Part shown: one piece after another, positions 43,552 through 55,600 of the stretch
How positions within the stretch are numbered: position 1 is the first letter of the stretch
Layout: every line of letters begins with the position of its first letter
From: Zingiber officinale
Lineage: Eukaryota > Streptophyta > Magnoliopsida > Zingiberales > Zingiberaceae
Assembly (NCBI RefSeq): GCF_018446385.1
Contig: NC_055994.1
Span: 33,998,368-34,062,367, forward strand
Reading direction: 5' to 3'
DNA length: 64,000 bases
Position numbers and translations under genes: made by a program
Notes under the pieces: model-generated
Databases searched by the model: none
Seen by the model: only the letters and a program-made list of their open reading frames with translations
Told to the model about the DNA's origin: nothing

Positions 43552-44635
43552 AAAAATAAACTTTGGTCAAGACTCTAAATTTAGAATAATATTGATTCCT
43601 CAAACAATACTATTTTAAATTAACCAACACCTCAAATCACCGTGAATATTGCATGCCACGTTAGTGTGGACGTATACAAATTCAACATTTGTAAGAGGAG
43701 GGTGTGACCCATTAATTTTATTATCCTGTCATCCTAACTTTATGACAAATAAAATTAATAGTTGGTTTCACTTTGGTCACACAAGACAATAGCAGTGATT
43801 CCGTTGGGGAGGATACTATTGAATGCGTCTAAGTGTATACCATTACTTGATACTAAGTCCATTAAATAGGATTGTGCCCCTTCAGTTGGAGAAGATCACA
43901 CGCTCCTAAATAATTTCCTTTAACCATCCATAAAAGGAAGTTTGATCTAGTGATCCGCAACAAACCCATCCGTTGTGGAGGGAGGCACTCAGAGCCAACA
44001 CGCAAGCTTGTTGCATCACTTACAAACCAGTAATGGAGACCATGGGATTTATTAAAATCCCTCTCCCACTTAATTATTTAGAAATGAGGATTTTAACCTA
44101 TGCTAGCATTCATCACATGCATATAAACATCATAGTAAATAAAAGCAATAAATTTGGAAATTAATTTTCCAACTATTATGGCATTTTCCATCACTGTCTT
44201 CAGTATGCTCCAACCCTAGCTGCTGCCATCTTTAGCCACCGCTATCGGGTCGAGTTGTCGCATCCTTCTTGCTTCTTATTCTGCTGCGCCTCTGGTGCTC
44301 CAAAAGTACCTCACCTCGCAAGAATCCGATCCGCGACAAAAATAGAATTTTACATATATCGATCCTATATTCCACGAGGGAATGTACATGTATTCTAGAT
44401 CGAAAATAAAATTCTAAAAATAATACAGCTCCTGCTGTATTTTATACATACAATCATGCACACAAATAATGGCCTTGACATGTCCAAGGGTCCAATCACA
44501 CACAATATCAATAAGCCATAATAGTTGGAGCCTACAACCAAAGCGTTAACACATCCTACTATTTTCCTGCCTAAATTATGTATGACATATGCATAACCTA
44601 TTTGAATTCTAAAAATACACAGAGGCAAACCCTAG
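43552..44635 (-). other. Copia 5' leader
   Basis: About 1.1 kb between primer site and gag ATG; no coding frame is supported. Confidence 0.7.
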
Positions 44636-44646
44636 CTCTGATATCA
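44635..44646 (-). promoter_or_regulatory. Copia primer-binding site
   Basis: Minus strand reads TGATATCAGAGC, one change from the initiator tRNA-Met complement TGGTATCAGAGC, two bases from the LTR. Confidence 0.88.
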
Positions 44647-44648
44647 AT

Positions 44649-47101
44649 TGTTGGTTAATCTTAGGAAAACGTATCGGTTCCACTGTACAAAAATTTTTGT
44701 ACAAGTGTCGAACCTTTCCTTAAATAACCTATTGTGTTCTTTAGAAGTTAAATAAGGAATCGCAGATGGAACTTAACATCATTGATTCCAAATTTAACTT
44801 ATCTGTTCTTAATGGTTTAGATTTGAATCGCAAGCGAAACTTAACACTATTGATTCAAATCTACCTAGGTTATTAATTCCATAAATATTAATTTCCAAAA
44901 TTGGCTTCCAGGACTGCATGGCGAGGCATATGACCTTCTTGGATATGGGAGCAACCACCACCGCCTAGGCAAAGCCTTTTAAGGAAAGCTAATATTTATT
45001 TCCTTAAATAACTTTAGGTTAACCAAAAGGAACAATTGAATCACAAATTCGAAAAAGAAGAAAACACAAAATCGAAAAATAAATTTGATAAACTAGATCT
45101 AATTGCCTCTTGTATTTAGAATTCACACAAAGAAAAATAGCTAGTATGATGCAGAAGAAAACTACTAGTTATACCTTCTCTTTGTAAGCTAACGACCTCG
45201 AGATCTTCTGCCGTATTCCTCGCCTCGCCTTGGACGTCGTGTGGGCGACGATCCTCCAAGATGAACACCACCCAAAAGCTTCCTCCTTCTTCTTCTAAAA
45301 TCCGGCCACCACCACCACCAAGGAGAAGAGAGCAAAGGGAGAGGAAGAAGGGAGAGGGCCGGCCACCAAGAGATCACCCAAGCAAAAGAATAAGAGTTGT
45401 GTCTCATGAAGCCCCCTCACCCCTTCTTTTATATTACTTGCCCAAGGCAAATAAGGAAAAGCCTTTTAGAAAAAATAAAATCATCCAAGAGTTTTTCCTT
45501 TTTCCTTTTTATTTTTCCTTTTCTTTCCTCTTGATTGAATCAATCACCAATCAATGGTTGAGATCAATCCTATTTGGTTTAGGATTGAATTTGGTTTAAT
45601 CCTATTGGCCGGCCCTTGCTTGGGCACCAAGCAAGGTGGCCGGCCACAATTAAAAGGAAAGGAAAAATATTTTTTTTAAAAAATTTTACAAGAAGAAATT
45701 CTCTTATAAAATTTACAAGCTCTCTTTCCTAAAGTATGAGTTAAAAAAGGAAAGTTTCTAAAAATTAAAACCATGTTTTAAAATTTAAAAACTCTCTTAT
45801 AAAATTTCCTTTTTTAACATGGTGATAGAAAATTAAAATTTTAAAACTTCTTTTCCCTTTTTTTCTTAAACCATGAGGATGGTTAAAAAGGAAAGTTTTA
45901 AAATCTTTTAAACTCTCTATTTAAATATGTGGCCTAATTCAAATAAGGAAAGTTTTAAAATAAAATCTCTCTTTTAAACTTATAGTTTTCTACAAAGAGA
46001 ATATTTTAAAAATTCAAAACAACCCTCCCTTTTTGAATTATTATTGACGACCCCTACAAGCTTGGTCACCAAGCTATAGGGCCGACCCCTTTCAAGAGGA
46101 TGTGGCCGGCCATTGCTTGGTCACCAAGCAATGGTCCGACCCCCTTATTGGACACCAAGAAGAGACTTACATTTGGATGGACTTGAGGCTATAATGAGGC
46201 TACGACAGGGACCTAGAGGAGAAATTGGTTTTGGCCTTCCGATGAGCTTGAGTATCCCGTGTTCGCCCCGAACACACAACTCAAGTTCATCGATAATAAC
46301 TCATTCCACTAGAGAGTTATTACCGCACTACCGCACCAATCCCAAATTACATTATGGGCTCCTTCTTATCATGAGTGTGTTAGTCTCCCTGTGTTTAAGA
46401 TTATGAATGTCCACTAATTAAGTAAGTTACTGACAACTCACTTAATTAAATCTAGCTCCAAGAGTAGTACCACTCAACTTTATTGTCATGTCGGACTATG
46501 TCCACCTGCAGGGGTTAACATGGCAATCATTATGAGCTCTTCTTGGGGACATTCTCAACCTAGATAACTAGGACACATATTCCTTCTATAATCAACAACA
46601 CACACTATAAGTAATATCATTTCCCAACTTATCGGGCATATTGATTTATCGAGCTAAACCTCACCCTTTGATAAATCAAAGAAATAAATATTAAATATAC
46701 GTGCTTATTATTATATTAGGATTAAGAGTACACACTTCCATAATAACTAAGGTTTAGTTCTTTTACTAAGTCAGTACAAAAAGAACATACCTAAATGATC
46801 CTACTCAATACACTTAAAGTGTATTAGTGTAATTTATTAGTCAAGATAAACTAATACTTAATTACACTACGACTATACTGATAGTTTGTTCCTTTCTATC
46901 TTAGTCGCGAGCAACTGTTTATAATTTATAGAGAACCGACAACATGATCTTCTGAGTGTGACACCACACTCTATGTTGTCTACTATATAAATTAATTGAA
47001 CAATTATATTTAATAAATAAATACAGATATTGACCAATGTGATTCTTTTATTTTAACAAATAAATGTTAAAAAAGCTAGGCTTTTAGTATACACTCCAAC
47101 A
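44649..47101 (-). repeat. Copia 5' LTR (2453 bp)
   Basis: Partner of 37101-39557 with a few scattered differences and small indels in homopolymers. Confidence 0.95.
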
Positions 47102-47487
47102 ATCTCCCACTTATAGTAAAAGACTAAGCTGCCATATCTGTTGCCTTACATCTGATTCCCATCCCCTCCACATGCCGATCAAAAGCTTTCGCCGGAAAGG
47201 CAAACTCATTCTCATCCCGACAAATTATCTTTATGGTAAGACATGCATCGATATCGATAATGATATTGCGATGAATGATTCTAATTCATCTAGATCACAA
47301 TCCAGATTTATAGCTATTTAGGTAATCAAGCCGCCAAAGACAATCAATCCCAAAGATGCTTTCCCGGCTCTCACAAGGTTTTGTAGAAAATGAAAATCAG
47401 AATCAAAGTGAACCTTATGCAACATAGCCCAAAGAGCATAAAGTTCTGCTTTCCTAACAACTCTATCGCTTTCCCCTCTACCAAAAA
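47102..47487 (-). mobile_element. Chimeric stretch: copia 3' interior joined to Athila-like interior
   Basis: 47102-47197 repeats 39558-39653 (polypurine tract and last pol codons). From about 47194 it switches to sequence matching 54941-55231 of the gypsy 3' ORF. At 47482-47487 it switches again to gypsy LTR sequence like 60690 onward. The switch points share GGAA and CAAAAA with both parents. Copia and gypsy parts are in the same sense. Confidence 0.9.
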
Positions 47488-48381
47488 AAGATAAAGATCT
47501 GAAGACAAGAAGATTACAAGCATTTCAATCCCAATCTGGAGAAAAGAGAATAGAAAAACTTATCTAGTATCGATGAGTGATCTTTGGAACCAATCATTAG
47601 CCACCGGAGTCGATGTGGAGATGAAGATGACCTCGGATCGACGGATCATGGATGAAAAACAACACCAAGTTGAATCTTCCCAAAGGGAGAGCCTTCCTCC
47701 CTTTGAAAAGGGAAGAACCCCCCTTTTATAGAGCTGGGGCACGGACACCACATAGCCCATGACACGGTTGTGTGGCTTTCACACGACCTCTTACATTCTC
47801 CTCTCGGTCAGGGTGACACGGTCGTGTGAATCCACACGGTCGTGTTCTCCTTTGGCTCTAGATGGCCTACACGGTTGTGTGGCTCACACGACTTGGCTAT
47901 TCTTGGTCTCTGAAAATCCTGCATGGTTGTGTGGACCACACTACCAATCTCTGCTTGCTCTTTGGAAGTGTTGCACGGTCGTGTGGATCTACACGGCCAT
48001 GCTCTGAATATGCTGCTAGGTGACACAGTCGTGTGGCTCTCACACGGCCATGTCATGCTCCTCCTCTAGTGAAGTCACATGGTGTGTCTGCACCATACGA
48101 CCAAGGTCATTTTTCTCCTTACTTCTTTGACATGGTCGTGTATGTCACATTGCTAGTGTTGTTTTCCTTTGGTTGTTGACTGGCTCAACCTCGAATATCG
48201 TTTCCTCTCCAAATTTGACTCATGTCAATAGAAAATACACAAGAGCAGATCTCCGAACAAAGAGGAGTAATTATGCTAAAAATAAAATAAAGAGTATGAA
48301 AGTGCATAGACAAAGCATGCATAAAATATGTGAATGTGTGCCAAAACATGCTAAATAAGTGTATATAATCTACGTACATCA
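47488..48381 (-). mobile_element. Athila-like gypsy 3' LTR, partial (inner end)
   Basis: Matches 60692 onward, then extends past the point where that copy is cut (61358). It ends TACATCA at 48381 against a polypurine tract. 47750-48160 holds CACACGGTCGTGTG-type palindromes. Confidence 0.88.
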
Positions 48382-48397
48382 CCCCCCAGACTTAAAC
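48382..48397 (-). promoter_or_regulatory. Gypsy polypurine tract
   Basis: Minus strand reads GTTTAAGTCTGGGGGG directly before the LTR, the form seen in Athila/Tat-type elements. Confidence 0.85.
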
Positions 48398-49360
48398 CAT
48401 TGCTTGTCCTCAAGCAAAATGCCTCAATCTAAATTCATGTGCTCCATAATGCATTATAATCCCTAGTGCATTTTCTTAACTCTATCTACAAGTTTCATTG
48501 ATGAGCATGATAGTGGAAATAACTCAAGTATGGCCTAAGCATAAGTTTCTTATACACAGTGCAATAAGTTACCCAAACTCTTCAAGTTTAAATCCTTGTC
48601 CTAGTCAAGTTGTCATCCAATTGAGTTTCTAATATTCCCGGTGATAGACACTTACCTGCCACACACTTAGTTCATATTTCTCAATCCACCCAAGGTCTCA
48701 AAGGTATGATCGATATCAAGAGAAACATAGTAGTCATTTCCCTAGTAACCTAACTCGGTCTCAAAGGGATAACTTACTAGTTTCCACTCATGACAACTAT
48801 TTTTTATATCCCTTTTCATCATTTTTTTATTATTACTTTTATTTTTAGTGATTGCAAGATGCAACACTTCAACACAAATGCACTTAAGTACAAATGTTGG
48901 GATATTTTGATTTTTTCAAATGAGCTTACATGATTCGTGCATCATCAGTAACTAAAATATAGCTTGAGAAATCACCATAGGAACTAAGTACTAAATAAAT
49001 AGGATGAATCATGACTATTCCAATGATATCAATCATTCAAGTTCAAGTGAAAATAAGATATTTATGGTCAAGCCAAAACTCAAATATGTTTCCGTACAAC
49101 ATTTAGCTCATATTATGCTACTTGAGATAGAGAAAAGAGGTACACTAAATATACTAGCATTATGTCTGCGACATTATGAATTAAGATATAAACGTGCTAA
49201 CAATTTTACTTTTAGACAAGTCAACAGTAGTGAGGAATGATGTTCTCAATATGCCACCAAATATTTCAAAAGACAGTCAAGTGACAGTCAAAACCAAGTC
49301 TAGCAAACAAAGCAAAGAAAAATGCAAGACGTAAGTAAAAACTGAAATAAGTATAAACTG
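48398..49360 (-). other. Athila-like element, non-coding 3' interior
   Basis: No supported frame. Interrupted at 49361 by the gag-only insertion; resumes at 54250. Confidence 0.6.
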
Positions 49361-49365
49361 AAAGC

Positions 49366-50437
49366 TGTTGGGACCAATGTGCCCGCTAGAGAGGGGGGGG
49401 GGGGTGAATAGCGTCTCACCCAAATCGATGGCTTCCTTCGTATTCGTTAGTTGCACATCGGAATAATACGAAACTAAATACGAATATGAAAGCTAAAGAC
49501 AAAGAAAGGAAATGCAAACCAATGCACGTCAATGTAACGTGGTTCGAAGATAACTTGCTCCTACTCCACGGCTGTCCATAAGGTGGACGATCCCGATCCT
49601 TCGGTGGATTAACCCCCGGCAAACTCCGGCTACTCACGCAACTCCTTGTGGGTGGAGAAACTTCACCACAACACCAACCAAGAACACTTGGACACAAGAG
49701 AACCTTGAGCACGTTTGGTGACTACTAATTAGGCTTTAACCAAGTCTAATTTCGTCACCTTGGCCGGCCATCCCAAGCTCCTTCTTATAGAGCTTGGAAC
49801 AAATCAGTAAGCTGATTTGCCCGATACCAGTCGACTGGTCCTTGCACCAGTCGACTGGTGTCAGCCCAACGGCTCTCTACAGTCACCAGTCGACTGCTAT
49901 AGTACTACTACAGTAACGCTACAGTAACGCTACGGTACTGCTACAGTAAACCCTAATTCTAAGATTTTACCTCGAGTACATTCACTCAGCACTCATTCTC
50001 GCCCGACCAACCTAGACCTAGCCTTCTAGCCTCCTTCATCAGCCTTGCGTCCCTCGGATGCCTCCCCATCCTTCACGTCTTGCCTTCTGAAACTTCCATC
50101 GCCCTTGTCATTATTGTCGGGTCTTCCTTTGCCAAGAGGTCGCGCCTCCGGGACTTCATCCATTGCCAAGTCACACTTGGACTTACGTTGCCAAGACTAC
50201 ATGCTTGGACTTACACCGCCAAGACTCATCCTTGGACTTTCCTCATTTGCCAAGATCACACTTGGACTTACGTTGCCAAGACTACATGCTTAGACTTACA
50301 CCGCCAAGACTCACCCTTGGACTTTTCTTGTTGTACCTGTATCCTGCACACTCACAATGCATATCAAATACAACAATAAACCTAACTTAAACCTTTGCCC
50401 AAACATCAAAACTTAGGGCACCTAGATTGCTCCAACA
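49366..50437 (-). repeat. 3' LTR of TR-GAG-like element (1072 bp)
   Basis: TGTTGGGACC...GCTCCAACA. Contains CCAGTCGACTGG palindromes at 49830-49895 and about six CCAAG...CTTGG units at 50165-50320. Three overlapping frames there are by-products of the repeats. Confidence 0.94.
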
Positions 50438-50451
50438 ATCTCCCCCTTTTT

Positions 50452-51505
50452 GATGTTTGGCAACCTGTTTAAGTTAGGGAAACATAAATGCAATACATAT
50501 GCAAATAAATATGTAAATCAACTCATGCATAAATAATGGAACCTAAATCCCTAGGCTCCCCCTTCACCTAAGCTCCCCCTTGAGCTAGGATTTCCCGCAA
50601 AGGTAAACTTCTCCCCCTTTGCCTAAACAATCGCTCCCCCTTCACCTAAGCTCTCCCTCGAGTTAGGATTTCTTGCAAAGGTGTATAGGTTTCCCACTTA
50701 AACCTAGACTTCTCCCCCTTTGTCATACATCAAAAAGAGCTCCAACAATATCCCAATTGTTGAAAATATGTCATCCAAATTGACCATAAACTCATGTATT
50801 TATCCCCTATGGATCTCATACATTTAAACGAGTTGACACAGTCAAGAACAACGTTGAAAAACATTTTTAGGCTGGTAGCAGTCGACTGAACTAGGTACCA
50901 GTCGACTGCCCCCTTCGACAGAACTTTACAGAAGCATTCTGTGGTCGAAATCTACTATTACCAGTCGACTGGTATCGACACCAGTCAACTGGTATCAACA
51001 AAATGAGCTTACAGAAACATTCTATGCTCAAAAACACTATTACCAGTCGACTGGTATCTGCACCAATCGACTGGCACCCTATTTCTGCAAAAATCAGCCT
51101 TTTCAGGCCAACTTCAGAAATGCACCAGAAATTTCCTAGACCTCCAAAAATCTCCAAATTTTGTGGAGAGGTCTATTGTACCCTTGTCTACTTGGGAAAA
51201 GTATATATATAAATATATTTATCACAGATCCTAAGATTGACACAAAATTCAAAACTAGCTAAATAGTTCAATTGAACCTTGACCTAAAGTCCTAGTTTTG
51301 GCTTCCTCTTGATGTATCTGCCCATACTAAACCATAATGCATCCCTAGCATTAGTTTATATGACATATATACATCAAAAACTAATTTTCATGCAATATGA
51401 ACCCAATTCATATTTCCATGCACGAAACATATCCTAATTGTGCCAACCCACTAGGTTAGAGGCTTAAGTTTGTCTCCTAACCACTTGGCACATTTGATAA
51501 CCCAT
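50452..51505 (-). other. Non-coding 3' interior of the TR-GAG-like element
   Basis: No supported frame. CCAGTCGACTGG palindromes also occur here (50878-51075), outside the LTR. Confidence 0.7.
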
Positions 51506-53116
51506 CTACCATGGGTCCCAAAGGCTCTTACTAACCTTAGGAATCTTAACCTTAGTCACCTCCCTTGGTGACTCATCCACTATGGCTAGGCCACTTCGGT
51601 GCACCTCGGGTGACACTTGGCCTACAAAACTCACCTTCTTAACCTTAGACACATTGTCTTTGGTTAATTTCTTCTTGTCCTTAACCTTGGACATCCCATC
51701 CTTGCCATAATTATATGCCACCCTAGCATATTCCTTCTTATTGGCCTTAGATGACTCTCCCTTATCCTTGGTCACACCTCCCTTACCAATGTCATGTGCT
51801 ACCTTAGCACTTGATCTCCTTTTGGTCTTGGAGGGACCTAATTTGATATTTTTGGGTCTTTGACCACCCAAATACATGTCAAGTCCTTTAGGTCCAATAA
51901 TGAACCTCTCTAGGACTTTCTCCATTTCCTCAAGCTTTGTCTTCAAGGCTTGATTTTCCAATTCTAGGGTTCTAACCCTAGAATCAACATGTCCATCATG
52001 AACATTCCTAGACCTACCCTTCCTAGGCATGTGTCTCCCCTTCTTGGGATTAATGCTTAGGTTTTCACCCACTTTCATTCCCTTAGGCAAAGTGGTTTGA
52101 GTCTTATTAGGTCTACCCTTAGTGTATGATTTCTTAGGATTATCTACCATGTTAACCCTATTTCTATCATTATACCTAAATCCATGATTATGCTTAGGTA
52201 AATAATCTACATTATTTCTAACAAGAATATAAGAATTGGAGATTGGATTAAACTTCAAAATAGGGATTACCTTCCCTTTTACCTTTGAAGCTCCCCCTTG
52301 ACTTGTGCTCCTCTTCTTTTCCCATTTCTTTAAGTGCGCCAATTTCTTGAGCTCTCCTCTCCTTGGGCACTTTGTGTGGTAGTGACCCCACTCACCACAT
52401 GTAAAGCACCTAATGTGCTTCTTCTCCTTCTTCTTCCTACAACTCACATTAGTTTCTAAATTAACTTTAGTGAGTTTAGGGTTTACCTCCTTTACCTTCT
52501 TGAGCGAAGGGCACCTACTCTTGTAGTGCCCCATCTTACCACACTCAAAGCATTTGATGTGATCCTTTGTGCTCTTCTTGGTAGTTGAGGTGGAGGGTTG
52601 AGCTTCTAAGATCTCCTCTTCCTTGTATTGCTCTTCTTCCTCTTCACTTGAAGATGTGGACAGTTCCACTTCTTCCTCCCTTGAAGATGTGGATGATACC
52701 TCCTCATCTTCCTTCTCCTCCTCGGATGTTGAGCTCGTGTCAACATTCGATTGATCCTTCTCTTCTTGGATTTGTGTAGGACTCTTATGAAGCGCAATTA
52801 CCTTTTTCCACAGGTCACATGCACTTGTGCATTCACCTACACTCACAATGATATTAGAAGGTAGTAAATTATGCAAAATTCTCGTTACCTCCTTGTCCGC
52901 CTCCGATTGCTCTCGTTGCTCTTCGGTCCAATGCCGAGGTCGGAGGCGTTTACCCTTCTTGTCCGTAGGAGCTTCAAATGGGTCACTCAAGACAACCCAT
53001 TGATTCCAATCCATTTGGAACCATGTCTCCAACCGCTTCCTCCAATAATTGAAGTATTCTTTGTCATACGGAGGTGGAATTCGGATATCCCATCCGAGCG
53101 GTCCTTCGGACTTCAT
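51506..53116 (-). CDS. Gag-like polyprotein of the TR-GAG-like element, 536 residues
   Basis: Structural Gag that would package element RNA. Start MKSEGPLGWDIRIPPPYDKE, about 60 bp after the primer site. Residues 1-115 are a short UBN2/DUF4219-type Gag domain (YFNYWRKRLETWFQ, ACDLWKKVIALH). An acidic S/E-rich stretch follows at about 125-175. Two CCHC knuckles come next: CFECGKMGHYKSRC at about 189-202 and CFTCGEWGHYHTKC at about 236-249. The rest is K/S-rich with a coiled-coil-like segment (LELENQALKTKLEEMEKVLE) near 400. It has no protease, integrase or RT and is followed only by about 1 kb of non-coding DNA. It is uninterrupted, unlike every other retroelement frame in the window, so it may be recent or kept for trans-mobilisation. 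Confidence 0.9.
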   Translation of the reverse strand: MKSEGPLGWDIRIPPPYDKEYFNYWRKRLETWFQMDWNQWVVLSDPFEAPTDKKGKRLRPRHWTEEQREQSEADKEVTRILHNLLPSNIIVSVGECTSACDLWKKVIALHKSPTQIQEEKDQSNVDTSSTSEEEKEDEEVSSTSSREEEVELSTSSSEEEEEQYKEEEILEAQPSTSTTKKSTKDHIKCFECGKMGHYKSRCPSLKKVKEVNPKLTKVNLETNVSCRKKKEKKHIRCFTCGEWGHYHTKCPRRGELKKLAHLKKWEKKRSTSQGGASKVKGKVIPILKFNPISNSYILVRNNVDYLPKHNHGFRYNDRNRVNMVDNPKKSYTKGRPNKTQTTLPKGMKVGENLSINPKKGRHMPRKGRSRNVHDGHVDSRVRTLELENQALKTKLEEMEKVLERFIIGPKGLDMYLGGQRPKNIKLGPSKTKRRSSAKVAHDIGKGGVTKDKGESSKANKKEYARVAYNYGKDGMSKVKDKKKLTKDNVSKVKKVSFVGQVSPEVHRSGLAIVDESPREVTKVKIPKVSKSLWDPW

Positions 53117-53173
53117 CTTCTTCTTCCTCTAGCTTTTTGCTCTCTTGGCGGTTAGTCCGTAGAAGAGCGCCCT

Positions 53174-53185
53174 CACTCTGATACC
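53174..53185 (-). promoter_or_regulatory. Primer-binding site of TR-GAG-like element
   Basis: Minus strand TGGTATCAGAGT, two bases from the 5' LTR; initiator tRNA-Met type. Confidence 0.9.
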
Positions 53186-53187
53186 AC

Positions 53188-54244
53188 TTGTTGGGACCAA
53201 TGTGCCTGCTAGAGGGGGGGTGAATAGCATTTCACCCAAATCGATGGCTTCCTACGTATTCGTTAGTTGCACAGCGGAATAATACGAAACTAAATACGAA
53301 TATGAAAGCTAAAGACAAAGAAAGGAAATGCAAACCAATGCACATCAATGTAACGTGGTTCGGAGATAACTTGCTCCTACTCCACGGCTGTCCGTAAGGT
53401 GGACGATCCCAATCCTTCGGTGGATTAACCCCCGGCAAACTCCGGCTACTCACGCAACTCCTTGTGGGTGGAGAAACCTCACCACAACACCAACCAAGAA
53501 CACTTGGACACAAGAGAACCTTGAGCACGTTTGGTGACTACTAATTAGGCTTTAAGCAAGTCTAATTTCATCACCTTGGCCGACCATCCCAAGCTCCTTC
53601 TTATAGAGCTTGGAACAAATCAGTAAGCTGATTTGCCCGTTACCAGTCGACTGGTGTCAGCCCAACGGCTCTCTCAACGGCTCTCTATAGTGCACCAGTC
53701 GACTGCTACAGTCACCAGTCGACTGCTACAGTAACGCTACAGTGCTGCTACAGTAAACCCTAATTCTAGGATTTTACCTCGAGTACATTCACTCAGCACT
53801 CGTTCTCACCCGACTAACCTAGACCTAGCCTTCTAGCCTCCTTCATCAGCCTTGCGTCCCTCGGATGCCTCCCCATCCTTCACGTCTTGCCTTCTGAAAC
53901 TTCCATCGCCCTTGTCATTATTGTCGGGTCTTCCTTTGCCAAGAGGTCGCGCCTCCGGGACTTCACCCATTGCCAAGTCACACTTGGACTTACGTTGCCA
54001 AGACTACATGCTTGGACTTACACCGCCAAGACTCATCCTTGGACTTTCCTCATTTGCCAAGATCACACTTGGACTTACGTTGCCAAGACTACATGCTTGG
54101 ACTTACACCGCCAAGACTCACCCTTGGACTTTCCTTGTTGTACCTGTATCCTGCACACTCACAATGCATATCAAATACAACAATAAACCTAACTTAAACC
54201 TTTGCCCAAACATCAAAACTTAGGGCACCTAGATTGCTCCAACA
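53188..54244 (-). repeat. 5' LTR of TR-GAG-like element (1057 bp)
   Basis: Partner of 49366-50437. Differences are few and concentrate in the G-run near the start and in the palindrome block at 53640-53740. Confidence 0.94.
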
Positions 54245-54249
54245 AAAGC

Positions 54250-55600
54250 AAGCAAAGCAAAATAAAATGTAGAACAAATGAGAATGTAAAAGAAAATACA
54301 GAAAATTAAGGTTGCAAACACCCCCCCCCCCATACTTAAACTATTCATCGTCCCGATGAAATCAATATGGTGGTGGAGGAGGGAAGGGAAAAGGAGGTCT
54401 ACGCGGTCGACAAGAAGGAAAACTAGGGAAACTAGGAGTCTGACTCAGAGTCCTATGATATTCGTAGAGAGCATCAACTTGTTGACAAGTAACGCTCATG
54501 CCCTCTATGAAATCTCTCATTCTAGCTTGATCAATGTCATAATCCTAGATAAACTTGGTCACCTAACCTTGAAAGTTTCTCGTGAATTGAAAATGATCAC
54601 GTACTTCTCTATACTGGTCGTCTGATAAAGTAAAGCGGCCCTCCAACATTACTCATTAGGCTTCTTGCTTCTCGTGAAGTGAGTCTAAAGAAGCGCGGAA
54701 GTTAGAAAAATCAAATTTGGAGTAGCCTGTACCATAGACAAAAGAGTGTCTATCATGTTCCGGATGTCCGGACGGCTACGGATGTCCAGATGGCAAGGGT
54801 TCAACGTGGGGCTCGGTATCTATGGACAAGGAGGGAACATTCTCGAGAACCAAATCGGTGATCACCCAATTAGTAGGGTTGCGAACTGAGCTCTACTAGG
54901 GATAAGGAAGAGGTAATGGGAAATCGTCTCTCCTAGGAAAGGCAAACTCATTCTCATCTCGACAAATCATCTTCATGGCAAGATATACATTGATATCGAT
55001 CATGTTATTGCCATGAATGATTTCTAACTCATCTAGATCACAACCCATATTTATAGCTATTTGGGTGATTAAGCCACCAAAGATAATCAATCCCGAAGAT
55101 GCTTTCCCGGCTCTCACAAGGTTTTGCAGAAAATGGAAATCAGAATCAAAGTCAACCTTATGCAACATAGCCCAAAGATCATAAAGTTTCACTTTCCTAC
55201 CAACTCCATCGCTTTCCCCTCTACCAAAAATAGTTTTACTCATGACTCAGTGTAAGTACCTAAAGACGGAATTTTGCATATGGGAAGCCTTAGCTCTAGA
55301 GGGCTCATAAGGTTGATTCAATCCGGTAATTGAGTTCTAAAAATTATTCCAATTAAATCTAGGGGCAAACCTTCGAGAGCCGCCAGTAGACAAACCAAAA
55401 CAACTGTTAAAGTCACTAAATGCCCATTGAAATTCTTGATTCATTAACCTAAAAGTAATTTTACCAATATAATCATCTTCATTCAAGAAGTGGATATCTA
55501 ATGAGCTAAAGAATTCAAATATAATTCGACGATATGTAGGTAGATGTGTGTGCATAATATCATTCCAATCTAGAGAACTAATCATCTAATCCATATCATC
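54250..55600 (-). pseudogene. Athila-like 3' ORF (putative plant transposon protein domain), broken
   Basis: Minus-strand frames 55585-55337 (MISSLDWNDIMHTHLPTYRR, EFFSSLDI) and 55243-54896 (LQNLVRAGKASSGLIIFGGL, MGCDLDELEIIHGNNMID) match what is carried downstream of pol in Athila-type elements. The function of that ORF is unknown. Stops and a phase change lie between them. The second frame recurs as a fragment at 47198-47487. Confidence 0.7.

Larger units (their letters stand above)
37101..47101 (-). mobile_element. Full-length Ty1/copia retrotransposon, 10.0 kb
   Basis: LTRs 37101-39557 and 44649-47101 are very similar by eye. The interior reads on the minus strand: primer site, gag, protease, integrase, RT, RNase H, polypurine tract, i.e. 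copia order. Left flank GATCT has no matching duplication at 47102, because copia internal sequence continues past the right LTR (see 47102-47198). Confidence 0.95.
49366..54244 (-). mobile_element. Complete gag-only (TR-GAG-like) LTR element, 4879 bp
   Basis: LTRs 49366-50437 and 53188-54244 are flanked by the duplication AAAGC (49361-49365, 54245-54249). Primer site TGGTATCAGAGT lies on the minus strand at 53185-53174, and a polypurine tract (AAAAAGGGGGAGAT) at 50438-50451. The interior has one intact frame, Gag; nothing of pol is present. It lies inside the Athila-like element in the same sense. Confidence 0.95.

Noticed and set aside
47750..48160. Regularly recurring short palindromes resembling CRISPR repeats
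   Set aside because: Spacing is irregular, spacers are not unique, and the units lie in an LTR copied elsewhere in the window; this is plant DNA.
50045..50379. Three overlapping frames of 75-99 codons, repeated at 53852-54223
   Set aside because: By-products of the CCAAG...CTTGG tandem units in the LTRs; all three phases are open.
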